Shown in pieces: positions 37,921 to 49,500 of a DNA stretch of 64,000 nt; position 1 is the stretch's first letter; each line of letters opens with the position of its first letter. The stretch comes from Dromaius novaehollandiae (Eukaryota > Chordata > Aves > Casuariiformes > Dromaiidae): the NCBI RefSeq assembly GCF_036370855.1, contig NC_088098.1:33731981-33795980 (forward strand), given 5' to 3'. A program made the translations under genes and the position numbers. Under the pieces are notes generated by a model. The model ran no database searches. It was not told the origin of the DNA and saw only the letters and a list, made by a program, of their open reading frames with translations.

Positions 37921-40900
37921 ACAATCAAGATACCTATCTCGGGATTCAGAGTTATAGTACTGTCCCTGGAGATGTGAGATTAGTGGCAGCTTAGGCTCAC
38001 AAAGCAGCTCAAGAGAGGGAAACACTCTTCCCTGGAGTACTGGAAGTTTGGGCAGCTTGTGATTCTCCTTTTGTGGCTTGGGTCATTACTGCGAAGGACC
38101 AGCTGAATGCTTCAGAGCCACTCACTGTCAGGTCAACCAAGGTGAAGTCCCAGCTCTTGTATAGCCAGTGACAAACCCCATAAACCCAGATTTCATCTCC
38201 GTATCTCAAGAGTTTATGAGCGTGGAGCAGCAGTAAGTGCTGCACTGCTTGGGAGGGAGAAAAAAGCCTCACTGGCTTTATATCTTAGATAAATAACTCT
38301 GTTTACTAAAATAAGCAAATAGATTTGATTCTATAGAATTGTGCATGCACCTTATCAGTGACAAACATTTGAACAAGCTTTTTGAATGCTGCTCCTTACT
38401 GTTTTTTCAATAACAATCAAATGTTTCATTGTTTCAATTAAAACTTGCTCTTTCATTTAGAGACTTACTGTCCAACTGTAAAATGACTGATTGACTGCAA
38501 TTATAAAGCATGATGAATTATTTGTCTCCTTTTCAGCCTAAAGAAAATTAGTGCAGGGTCTTGCCATTTAAGGGGGTTGATGTATTTCATTCCATGCTAC
38601 ACAGAGAGTAGCTCGGTGGTATTCCAGCAATCAGTTATATGGTCTATTTTTATTAGCAGCACACGAAAGCAACTACTGCACAGCTCATCAGGCTGTGTAA
38701 ATGAAATGCAACAATGAAGTTCTCAAGCAAGCAGAATCCAGCGGGCCTCTGTTCTCCCCTTTTTGCACTGATATGCATGAAGTATTGCAGGAACTGCTCT
38801 CTGTATAAACACATCTCTGTTTTATCATACATAATTCAGGATTTCCAATTCCCTGATGGAGTAGATTATCTAACTCCATACACTGAGGTGCAGTACACAA
38901 ACCCTGCACCAGTATTGTACTGCTGCAGTACCCTACTGCACAGTATTATTGATACAACTCTGTGTCTTGCAACAGCATATGTGCTCTCAGTCAGCTTTAT
39001 CCTAATACTTTTTAAATGTCTACAGCATCCTCCTTCCCAAGACCTGGATACACTGTACACGAATAAATTTTTAGAGTCCACAGAGCAACACTGTGGATAA
39101 GCATTTTCTAACATCATCCATGGATGTGCAGGGGTTCTTGTAACAAGACTGTTCCTCAGCTGTAGCACTTTTGTTCTTGAAATTGATGGGAAGTCTGTGG
39201 GGACCTTTCTGGGAAGAGGATTCCCGAAAAGGAGTTTCTGTAATAACCTTCTGTGTCTTGTAAGTAGCCTCAAAACTGGCACTGCAGAGCCTGGGCAGGG
39301 TCTGTCCCTGTGCAATCACCGTCCTTGCAGAGGAATTGCAGGCTGTGTAAATTAGTGTGGAATTGAGTCCAGAGACTTGAGCTGCCACAAACATCTTAAA
39401 AGATTACACCCATGTAATAATGCTCAATCCCTTGGCAATCCCTAAAGTAGGAGGAGGGGGGAAATCAGATTTCTCGGCTAGCTCAATCCTGGCTGTCCTG
39501 AAGGCCAACCCTGACTCAGGGATCCAGGATATAGGCAGCCGCGAGCCCAGCATGCTCGGACCTACTGTGGACACAGGTCCATCCTTGGCCAGGGAGCCCG
39601 CCACGGACACAAGCCCTGAGCCAAGCAGGCTGAATGTGCTAGCGGGGCATTGACATGCAGGGAGAGCAATCTCCAGGGGCAGGAGATGGTTTCTGTATCT
39701 TCACAGGCAATTGCCCTCGCAGAGAAACAGAAATGCTGCATCCGTGGTCTGGGGCTTGCCTAACTCCACAGAGCCAGGTGCATCACCACTGCTAGTGGCA
39801 GTGGCTAACACAGAGGGAAGGGGTGGCATTGACAAGGGCTTCCAGCCCCCTCTCTGCACCCTTCTGCTGTGGAAAAGGATCTGGGGGGCATATCCCAGCG
39901 TAGGCTGCGTGGCTGTGTTCTTGAGCCCTGGGGATGGGAGGAGGCAAGTAACTTCATGTCTACGCTCCCAGCCACATCTCAGGCAGTTTGCATGCCCAGC
40001 TCCCAGACAAGGGAGACCCCTGGCCAGGGTGGCCGAGCTAGAGCTGCCACCCTGCACAGCCTCACCCAGGGCAGAAGGGGACTCGACAGCTGCCCTCTGT
40101 CCTCTGTCCCTCACTGACCATGAAAATGCCATTCTCTGCAGGACTAGGCGAGACTCGCAGCTAATCTACAGTTAGCACCTGGGTCCCCTGGGCATTTGGC
40201 CTACCGCCGTGTAAACCAGCGTGTCCCCAGCCTAACAGATGGACTGGAGCAGCCAGGAGGCAAGACGTGACCGTCAAAGGCTGAGCTGAAAATCAGAGTT
40301 AGGTGGGATTATGGAGATGACTGCTCTTTTGAGGCAGGGCTTCTTATTCAAGGGATGTAATTTGACCATCCAGCTCAAGACTAACTTGGCTTCAGACAAT
40401 AGTCTCCTGCACTAAGATTGCTTTAGGTGATCTGAACTGGGATCGGCACTGGAAAGAGAGTGCTGGGAGGGCAGGAGGAGGAGATAGAGTACAGAGTAGA
40501 ATTATAGAGGGAGAAAGGAAGATCCCTTATAGAAGGGAGAAAGGAGAACAGGAATCCTATTACACCTGATCCTGTAGCCCAAGAGAGCATAGTACCTAAT
40601 GAAACTGAAAGACGAACTGCAAAGGATAGAGGTACACTGACCACTGAAGTGCTGAGGCGTGGAAGTGAGCGACTGCGATGTTAAAGCAACGGGTTTATAA
40701 GAATTAAATGTAAACCAGGTAAGAATGTCAGCATTAGTATGGTAACTGGCATTTACCTCCAGGCGCCAGATCCCTGTAGCAGTAAAACTCAAGTGCAGCC
40801 AAATTACTGGGTAGCTGGTTTAAACTTTCCCAGAAGCAGATGATCCCATTATTCCCTCCTGTTTGTCCTGAAGGACCAGGTCCTGGCCTTGTCAGGACTA

Positions 40901-41949
40901 GCTGTCTGGGACAGGAGCTTTCGCATTTTATTTCTTTGGGCACTTGTGCCACACTAATCACACAGTAGCCACCTGGGTTGTCTTCTGAAAGTCCTTGTGA
41001 ACAGTTTGCAACTTTGTCTAATCACTCCTGGACATACGTGAAGGCACCGGAGCCCTGTTTGCCTCCAGAACTGATTGACTTTAACTCCTTAGAGATGAGG
41101 AGCTCAAAGTCTGCATCTATGGCCTTGGCTTTTGGCTTCGACTCCACGAAGGCAGCCACACTCTTTGCTTGTCATAGGACAGCCGCCTTCTTCCCCCCCA
41201 TGCTTTCTGCTTCACCTTTCTTAGCAAGCTCTTCTTGGGCAAAGGCTGGCTTTCAGGACAGGGAGGAGAAGGAAAAGGGGTTGTGTGACCTGAGTCATGT
41301 CTGACTTTTCTTGCAGGTGGGTCCAGGCTGAGCGCTGGCACCCGACAAGCACTCTGCTACAGGGTTTGCTAACGGGCACGCTCAGCTCCTGGCACCGCAG
41401 CCGCGGCCCTGTCCGCGGAGCTGCCAGCTGCCTCGCACCTCACGACCTCGCAGGGGCTGAGCCAGGCGCTGAGGCTGCCCCCACGCTGGAGTCCCTGACA
41501 ACATGGATGCGCCTGGGCCACCTCTCCTCCTTGGTGACTTGCCCCACACTCCGACCCAGAGCTCCTCACTGCCGGGCTCCTCCTGCCCTTCCAGACTGTC
41601 GCCCACTTACTACCGTGTGTTTCGCACCAGCCCTGGCTTCGTGGGGTGGACTGCACACCACCACCACACCCGTCTGAGGTGTACTGATCTAACGCTAGCG
41701 TCCTACTGGGTGACCCCCTCGCATGTGCCACACAACACTTCACAGGAGCAGGACTTCTGATGTCCTCCCGCCCTGTTCTGTTTGTTCCCCCATGTAAAGT
41801 GTGTGGAATGCCCCGCACAAGGGCTGACAGCAGCCCTGCTCTTGAATCAGCTTCATCAGAAGGGGAGCACCAACATGAAGCCGACGCAGAGGGAAAAAAA
41901 CAGGCAAGGATAAGGGAACGAGCTCTGCTTAGGGACAAGCGCTGGCCGC
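37921..41949. other. promoter-distal upstream flank, no exon seen
   Basis: Non-coding, AT-rich at first, then increasingly GC-rich from about 39400 towards the CpG island. Frames of 108-154 codons (for example 38714-39100 plus, 38866-39315 minus, 39711-40175 plus, 41297-41677 plus) overlap on both strands and have no recognisable domain. Confidence 0.45.
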
Positions 41950-42811
41950 AGTCACATCTTGGTGCTGCCATGCCACCGGCCCCTCTCGGGCCTGGGGTGC
42001 TCGGGTGGCCCAGCCCCGGTCAGCGCGAACGACACGAAACCACGGGCTGCCCTCACACAGGAGCAGTGCAAAGCCACGGGCTGCCCTCAGAGAGACGGGG
42101 AAGCAAAACGCGACCCCCGAGGGAAACCCCCCTCCGGCCTGCCCCTCGTCCTCCGCCCTGCCACGGGGCTTTCCGGCGGGGGCACCGTGTGGGCTCAACT
42201 CCCCACGCCGGCAGCCGGGGCTCGCCGCCGCCGCCTCACGGCCGCCTCACCCCCCTTGCGCAGAGGGCGCCCGGCGCCGCACGCTGCCGTGTCCCTCCGG
42301 TCCCCGCCGCGGCCTCCCGCCGCGGGGCGCCGGGCCCGGCCCCGGTCTGGGCGGCGGCCGCGGGCCGGGGGAAGGCGGAGCGGGCGCCGCCGGGGAAGAG
42401 GCGAGCGCGGCGGCAGGAAGGGAGGAGAGAGCGGCCGAGGAGGGCGGGGAGAAGTTTATTCCCGGAGACACCTCTCCGGGGCGCGGCGGGGGTGCAGCTC
42501 CGCGCCGGCCGCCGCTGGGGCTGCGGCGTCGGGACATGCGCCTCCGCGGCGCGGCGCGGCGTTAGTCACGGCGGGGGGCTGGGGACGTCGCCACCCCGCG
42601 GAGCGCCGCGGCGGCAGTAGCTGGTGCCTCTGGCGTGCGGACCGCGCTGCCCGCCCCGCTCCCTTCCCCGCCCGCGGGCGCGCGAGGCGGCGCTGACAAT
42701 GGCGGGGCGCAGCTGCCGCGCCCCCGCCCTCGCCTAGCGGCAGCGGGCGCCCCGCGGCCGCCGGCAGCTCCCCCGCCGCCCCGCCCTGCGGCGGCTCCGC
42801 GCCGCGGACCG

Positions 42812-42813
<2 letters not shown>

Positions 42814-42843
<30 letters not shown>
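42814..42843 (+). repeat. (CTG)10 trinucleotide repeat
   Basis: Ten perfect CTG units followed by GCGGCGG, inside the CpG island about 250 bp before the SRGAP1 start codon. Read on the minus strand it is (CAG)10. Confidence 0.95.
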
Positions 42844-42846
<3 letters not shown>

Positions 42847-42862
42847 GCGGTGCCGGGAGGCG

Positions 42863-42889
42863 ATGGTGCCCGCGCCGGGGTTAGCCTGA
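42863..42889 (+). CDS. possible short upstream ORF (8 codons) in SRGAP1 leader
   Basis: ATG GTG at 42863, TGA at 42887-42889, giving MVPAPGLA. G follows the ATG at +4 and the -3 base is G, so the context is usable. It matters only if the transcript starts upstream of 42863. It could reduce translation of the main frame; function is inferred, not shown. Confidence 0.3.
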   Translation: MVPAPGLA

Positions 42890-43089
42890 TCGCCACCTCG
42901 CCGTTGCCTCACCGCCGCTGGTGCCGGCGGCGCTCCCCCGGGGCCAGCCGCGCTCCGCCGCCCCGGCCGCCTCCCTGCCTGCCTCCCTCCGTCGCTCGCC
43001 CGGGCTCGTGGCGACCTGACACAACTTGAGAGCCTTCCCAGAAAGATAACACAGAGAGGCAGCGGAGAGGCGGAAGAAGCAAGTGGATA

Positions 43090-43156
43090 ATGTCAACCCC
43101 GAGCAGATTCAAGAAGGACAAAGAGATAATAGCCGAGTATGAAAGTCAAGTGAAAG
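43090..43156 (+). CDS. SRGAP1: SRGAP1 first coding exon (Slit-Robo Rho GTPase-activating protein 1, N-terminus)
   Basis: The exon encodes 22 codons plus one base, beginning MSTPSRFKKDKEIIAEYE. This is the N-terminus of SRGAP1; the paralogues SRGAP2 and SRGAP3 share FKKDKEIIAEY but begin differently (MTSPAK and MSSQTK). SRGAP1 is a cytoplasmic, membrane-associated protein with an F-BAR domain, a RhoGAP domain and an SH3 domain. It links Robo receptors to inactivation of Rho-family GTPases in neuronal migration and cell motility. The visible part starts the extended F-BAR region. The start is supported by A at -3 and an in-frame TGA at 43027-43029. The exon ends AAAG|GTAAGC, a consensus donor in phase 1; the next exon should begin with AG to complete Glu-23. 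The remaining exons lie beyond the right edge. Confidence 0.95.
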
Positions 43157-43371
43157 GTAAGCGGGGGCGCGGGGGGCGTCTCCACTCCCCGGGGGGTCGG
43201 CGCCGAGGGGCGGCGGCCTCTCCCCTGGGGGCTGCGGGCCGCCGCCGTCCGGGCGGCCGCTCCGGGCTGCCTGAACTTCGGCGTAGCGGCGGCAGAGCCC
43301 GGGGGGCGGCGGCCGTCGCCCCGCTCCCCCAGCGGCGCCGGCTTCTGTGAGGGAGCGGGGTGGGGGCCAGC

Positions 43372-43408
43372 GGCGGTTAACGGCCGGCGGCGGCGGCGGT
43401 TAACGGCC
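43372..43408. promoter_or_regulatory. duplicated GGCGGTTAACGGCC motif
   Basis: The 14-mer GGCGGTTAACGGCC occurs exactly twice, at 43372-43385 and 43395-43408, start-to-start 23 bp, in the CpG island just inside intron 1. Each copy contains AACGG on one strand and AACCG on the other, both fitting the MYB core AAC(G/C)G. Binding is inferred only. Confidence 0.4.
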
Positions 43409-43459
43409 GCCCGGCCCGGCGCGAGCACCTTGCCTCCATCGATGGAGCTCGGTAACGTC

Positions 43460-43522
43460 AAAAAAGAAGAAAAAAAAAAAAAAAGGAGAGGAGAAAAAAA
43501 AAGAGAGAGAGAGGAGAAAAGG
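43460..43522 (+). repeat. 63-bp pure purine tract
   Basis: Every base from 43460 to 43522 is A or G, with A-runs and GAGAGA units. Such mirror-like homopurine tracts can form triplex structures; here the tract sits about 300 bp inside intron 1, downstream of the promoter. Confidence 0.9.
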
Positions 43523-43524
43523 CT

Positions 43525-46500
43525 TGGCAGTGAAACCGAAGCAAGAGACAATAGTAAGCCATGCCCCTTTCTGAAGGCACATGGCTGTTTTCCCCCCATC
43601 CTTCCCTTAGGATTATACTTTCAGTGCTGGGCTATAGACGTTGGCTAATAAAGAAATATTGCTGGCTATTGAATGAGCCTTTTCAGCAATCCCAGGAAGT
43701 ATTTCAGCCTCCCATCGCCTGGCTGTATTGCATCCAACTATTGTGCCGAGGGCAGTGCCGGCAGAGCCCAGCTTTCGCCGCTAACGTTCCCCAACCCGTT
43801 TGGTTTCCTTGCTTATCCTTCCCTACGGTGCAAACGGCCTTGGGTGGCACGGAGGATGAGAAAGTAATGCCGTGGGCGGTGGGGCGTGTGCGTGTCGCTA
43901 CGCGTCCTTCTCTTCTCGATGCTCTTGGTGAATATATTGCATAATACACAAATTACACCGAATTTAAACTTCAAGGATGGACGTGGACCTGATATGCGGT
44001 GTTTAAAAGCTCTATAATGCTTGAACTCTGCTTACTAAAAGGACGTGGGTGTGCTCTTCTAGCACCTCGTGAGGGCCCTGCGCGCCACTGCCAGGGGTCT
44101 GTGCCGCACAGAGACCGCGGGTGTCCCCGCACGGAGCTCACCGGGCTTTGGGAGCCCTCCGCCCAGTATGTGGGGGCTGCGGCCGCCAGGCCACGGGGTC
44201 TGGAAGGGGGTGGGAGGAACGAGACCTCAGCTGTTCAAAGATCTGATCAAAGACTTTCTATAATTTCACAGTATTTTTTTCCTCCTGCTTGATCCTACTG
44301 TGAGATCAGATTTCCAAGACAAATCTCGGGTTTTCTCTGGCTTTTTTTCTTAAAAGGAAAGGGGTAGTTTTTCAGTTTTCTGCCTTCTTCCTAAGCTTAA
44401 CTTTTTTTGAAGATTACCTGTTTTACGAATGAAAGCCTTTTGGGTCCAGGAAAGGATTTAGGCTTAAGATAGGAGACCTGCCAGACAGGTGGGCAATGAG
44501 CAGTGAGGGCACTTCTCTAAACTGGCAGGCCACGTGTCCGTTTGAAACGGGCAAAGCTGAGGCAGACCTCAGGTAGCTCATAAATTCACTGCCATGGAGT
44601 CTGAAGGGCTGGTGCTGCTACCTCTCTGTGGAGATGTTTCAGATTGGCCTTGATCATTCAGCAGAAGAAAATGTTTAAAATCCTAATCCCTTTGCAGGAT
44701 GTGCAGACTGTTCTCTGTCTACTTCCAATACGACTGCCACAAGCTCGGTGTTCATTAACTATAGCTAGTTGCTATATAAGCCTTTATTTTCTCATGAGTA
44801 AAGAATTTGTAAAGAAAAAAAATACTGTGCCCTTCAGCTACATATATTGTCTCATTTGAAAGGCAACAAAGACTAAGGTGGCAAGCATCTCTGATAACCT
44901 GTCTCTCCTTTGGTGCCATGGTCCCCCATCAAGAGGGAAGTGTCATTTGTAAGTGTGGTTTACTGGGAGTTTTGGCTTGCATTGCCCCTTTGTGGCGTTC
45001 TGTGATGTGAATAGTTGCTGGTCCTGACTGTCTTGCTTAAACCTGTTGATTAGCAGCTGTTTGAAAAGGTATGCTGGGCAAGATACCATAGCCAAAGCTT
45101 CTCTTTCTTTAACCAGTATCACTAAAATTTTGTTTCAGATGATAAGAACTCTTTGTACCCAGACATAATTCTTCTCAATGGTAGCCTGCATGATAACAAA
45201 GTAGTGATACCATTGTGTGATACCTTGAAAATCTTTTGGATATTGGAGAGGTCTGCTGGCTAATTAGCCAGCAAGGTAACTTTAAGGTTATGTAAACACA
45301 GGAAGCCCAGGTGCCTACCACCTACCTCCACTTTTATGCATTAGGGTAGGAGAACAGGTGTGGCCAAAACACCTTTGCTGCTCATGATTTCTGGTGTTTG
45401 CAATGGCTAGCTGATTTCTTATTGCTGATGTATGTAGTTGCCCGAAGGATGTGGATGATATGGCAGCCAACTGGCCATTTGAGGTCCTTTGGACAAGTGC
45501 ACGCAAAGTAGTATAAGACCACGTATATCCCTTACCTTGTTATGAGATTGCACAGAGCCTAGCATGCTAAACACCAGTGTTGGCAATTCAAAGACCATAC
45601 CATTGATATGTGTGTTTGCAAATCCAGTGTGAAATATATCTGAATACTGATGCTGAAGAAAAAGGGACCTGTAGTGTACATGGCTAGGAGAGTATGTATA
45701 TGGCGCCATATTTGGAAATGAGGATTTAACAGTGTCATTCTTCTCATAGCTTCTCTGCTGTTAACGCCTCAAATAAGAAGCAGTAACAGATGTTAATTGT
45801 TCTGCCTAGTTCCTGGGTGGTGTAAACTGACAGCTACTCCTTGGACTTTTAGTAATATCAGTAGAATGGCTGTTGCTATAGCAGCGATCATGTAGAAGCA
45901 GTAGAAAGCCTGCAAATGTCACCTGCTTGTCAGGTTAAGTGGGCAAGGTACTTCTGACTTATGGGCAGAACACCTTACAGTATGGTTTTTTGTATGGTCT
46001 TATATCCTTCTTGTTCTTGAGGCTAACATGTATCAGCAAGAGTAGACATACCATCATTGTAGAAATAAATGAATTGTGCTCACTTTCTTTCTTGCACATC
46101 CTTTAGAAAGCAGAAGGGTATGGTATCTTAGGTCATATTACAGAACTTAGATCTGTGTAGATGGATACTTACACTCATTGCTTTGGGGGATTCAAGGGCA
46201 TCATGACAACAAGGGGACCTTAATTGATAAAGACATAACAGTGGGTGGGAAGTTTTGCTTGGTTCTGTAACTCTTACTAGTTGGAAATGAGCTATCTTGA
46301 TATACTTATGTTCTGCTCTGACCTTGTTACTTCATAATTTTGTACAAACACCTATTCCTCAGCAATGTTTCACCCTCTAATTCAAAAACCTTAGGAGGGG
46401 CATCAAGATCTTACATATTCCAGAGCCTTTTGACAGTTCTGAGGAACAATTTATATTATTGGTAAGGTGGCTTGGGCAATGTGCCTTGCAGACCTTTTTT

Positions 46501-49500
46501 TCAGAAGGTGTTGGACAACTGAGTAAAATAGCTTCTTATACTGTCCATGATCATCCAGACTATAAATTGCATGTATATTTTTTTTGGAAGAATGTGATAA
46601 TTTTATAGGGGCTCTGAAGTCATTAGAGGCCGTTCCTTCTTTTTCTGTGCAGATGGGTGTCCTTCTAACTTTGCAGTTGGTTGGAGGTGTGGTGGGTTGG
46701 TGCTACTGGAGCTAGAGAGTGTAGACAATCCTGTTTAAATGAGCAGTAGACTTGTCGTCTAATTAGGAGTCCAGCAGCATTACCTCTCTGATGCTTGGTC
46801 TTATTTAGGTTTACACACAGCATTCCTTAACTCAAAGCTATTTGTTCACTCAACTGAGTATTATAACTTATTATTATACATTATTTTTCCTGAGGACTAA
46901 CTGGTTCTTGATTTTGCTGTTAATGTAAGGTACGGCCTGTTGATAACATTACCGAGCTACCCATAGCAGTGAAGAAATACTAGAGCATCCTGTGGGGTCT
47001 GCATGGGTATCTCGGCTATGGTGAATGGTGAGTTAGTGAGATCTTGAATACCTGACTCACTTCGGAATCGTATGTCTTTGGAGAACAATTATGTGGCAGT
47101 AGCAGAGGCTCAGGAAAGCCTCTCAATAGCTTTCAGATGATTCACATGTTAAACTGGCGTGTTTGCCTTTTTAAGGCTTGTAACTGGCCTTCCGAGCACA
47201 GGAGAAATATGCTTTAAACGAGAAAGAAGTGTGATTATTTAGGTCTGTCTACAGATCCTCTGTATTCTTTGAACTGTTGAGGATCTTTGGAGTTAAACAA
47301 TCGACAATCGCTTAGTCTTCAACTGTGCACAGTCACACAACTGCGTCTTTAACGGAATGGCACTAGGAGAAGAGCCACTTAGATGTTTCCATTTTCCACC
47401 TTCATTTTCCAGTTGGAAGTGACAGACTGAGTGGAAATACATTGCTTTAAAAATTTAGGTCAGAAAGCAACTTTGTGAAGGAAAACACTTCCCTAAGAGC
47501 AATATTTATATGGGCTTTTCTGAGCAAAATACTCCTATTTTCTGCAAGAAACAATTTGTTAGAACTCTGTATTGTATGGACTAATTCATTTTTGTGGAAA
47601 AATGAAAATTCTGATTTGTGAAACTGAATTTCAGCTTATTCCAGGTTAAAACAACCTAGAATTAAACTGACAACCGAAACCTCTCTGAAGGAAAGCTGAG
47701 CTCTAAAATAAAAATTGTGCTGACTTTTTAATTATGTTATCTAATAAATATTTTGAAAAAAAGTTCACAATGAAAAATTAGGTGCTAATAATGCCTTGGA
47801 TGCTGTCAGAAGTCTTAAGTTTCCTCTCAAAGAATTCTGGTGAAGGAATGCTGAATTCCAGTGTTTCAAGTTTATCACAGTTCAGTAGATACTTTTCTGA
47901 TCAAAGGACATGATTACAATGACTGTTGTCTTACACAAAAAAGATATTGTTCTCCATGACATTTTTTGATTGGAGTTAAATGTTCAAGAAACAGGTTAAT
48001 GAAGGATAGTTTCTTACCTTTTTCTATTACTTCCTTTTTGGTCTCTGATTCTTCACTTCAAAGTACAAATCTTCAATTGTCTACCTAAATATTAATGATT
48101 TGTAGTTGGTTTCTCTGTTGAAAGGGGTATCCGCAAGCTTAGATAGTTCAGTCATGAACTGAAGAGTCTTTCTTTATTTTTTTTACCTACATATTCAGTG
48201 TCCTTTCTCTTCTCATAGCTGTTTTGAAAAGAGATCTAAGGAATTTGTTTTAGCTGAATACTGCACACCAAATTATTGGGGGAGAACCCTACAAAAAGGC
48301 TACTTCCCAAAGATTGTGATTTAAGAACTTCAGCAATTTTAGCCTCTTAGCCTTCCTATTTATTAAAGAAAAAAATGCTCTTTTCTATACCTTTCTAAAA
48401 GTATGGCCCAGAGTCAGGAAAACAGATCTTTTCCTCCTTTGACCACGCACTGTAGATGGTGTGTCCCAGTCCTGCTGTGAAACTACATTTAATGTTTTAC
48501 TTGTATTTGAAGGTGAATAAAGTCCTAATTTCTATAGCACACATAAAAGGGCCAGCAGAGAATGGACTGTCTGACCAGTATTTCTTTCTTAAAAATATTT
48601 TATATTCAAATGTTCAGTAAATGTGGCAATCATAATGCATAAGTCTTCTCATCATGTGTATACCTGCACATTTGTTGTTAGCCTTTAAGAAGGCTTTAAC
48701 TTGCCTCTGAATCTGAAGTAGTTTGGATCCTTTGACGACTGCTTCTTTTGGACTTTTTTCCTTTCCAAATGTACTTTCTGCAGGATGCTTCACTATTGCA
48801 TAGTAAGGTTCTAAATCATGCTAAGGTTCATTTAATTTCCTGCCATTATCTTTTATTGGTCACTTTTTATGAACTGAAGTACTAGTTGCTAATAAAATTA
48901 AACTTGTAGCTTGGAAGTGGCTATGGTAAGACAGAATGGGATCCAAGCTTCACCTCATGTTCTGCCTCAGACTTTGCTTGGATTAGGTTTTGTCTGTGTG
49001 AAAACTGATTTCCCTGTCACTCGGAGGCGATGCATGGTAGCTCTGGAAAAAAAGTGGGTCAGTGCAGTTGAGACTGGATAAGAAATCCCCTGCTGACCAT
49101 TACACAACCTATTAGAAATCACTGACCCTGACCTGACGGCCCAGCACATCTAATCTCTGTTTTGGACAGGGCTGGCATGGGGGGAGTGCAAGTGGGCCCA
49201 GGCAGGTGTCAGTGGAAGCACCCGCAGGGGTGGGTCTGCCCTTTGCCTCCTCATCCAGCCACACCATCCCACATCTAACCTTTCTGGTCTCCATAGTGGA
49301 AATTAGCGCTGCCTTAACTTGTATTAATCCCTATTAGAGTCTAATCTACTCTTACTGCTTGGCTTTCGTGGAGCAAATTAGGCTTTGGAGCATGGGGGCT
49401 TGTTTTCATCTGGCAGCAATTAGCATAAACATGCAGCAGGACTCCTTGTGAACGGTGTGTGGCTCCCCTCTGCTTTCAGGAGGTTTCATTCCAGTGGCAG

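Larger units (their letters stand above)
42600..43089 (+). other. SRGAP1: probable 5'UTR of SRGAP1 (5' boundary unknown)
   Basis: Sequence directly upstream of the SRGAP1 start. The 3' part (about 43010-43089) is less GC-rich and typical of leader sequence. An in-frame TGA at 43027-43029 closes the frame 21 codons before the ATG. If transcription starts far enough upstream, the leader also carries the (CTG)10 tract and a short uORF at 42863-42889. A 5'UTR intron cannot be excluded. Confidence 0.5.
41950..43440 (+). promoter_or_regulatory. SRGAP1: CpG-island promoter of SRGAP1
   Basis: About 1.5 kb of very GC-rich DNA with dense CpGs surrounds the first coding exon of SRGAP1, while flanks are AT-rich. 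GC-box-like GGGCGG/CCGCCC sites recur (for example near 42150, 42347 and 42648). No TATA box is evident near the likely start region, as expected for a broad CpG-island promoter. The transcription start cannot be read from the sequence; it should lie upstream of 43027. Long frames across the island on both strands (up to 286 codons) follow from the scarcity of stop codons in GC-rich DNA and are not annotated. Confidence 0.85.

Noticed and set aside
38714..39315. Overlapping 128-codon plus and 149-codon minus frames
   Set aside because: Mutually antisense, not domain-like, no splice or promoter context.
41297..41330. Acceptor-like TTTTCTTGCAG followed by GTGGGT near 41316
   Set aside because: A pyrimidine-rich AG alone is frequent; no coding or conserved exon follows, so an upstream SRGAP1 leader exon is not supported.
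41760..42696. Long plus-strand frames (286, 245 and 186 codons) across the CpG island
   Set aside because: Three overlapping frames on the same strand plus others on the minus strand are open at once, rich in Arg, Pro, Gly and Ala. This is the effect of stop-poor GC-rich DNA, not coding.
42562..42912. Minus-strand frame with a glutamine run
   Set aside because: The poly-Gln is only the (CTG)10 repeat read backwards; no other protein feature.
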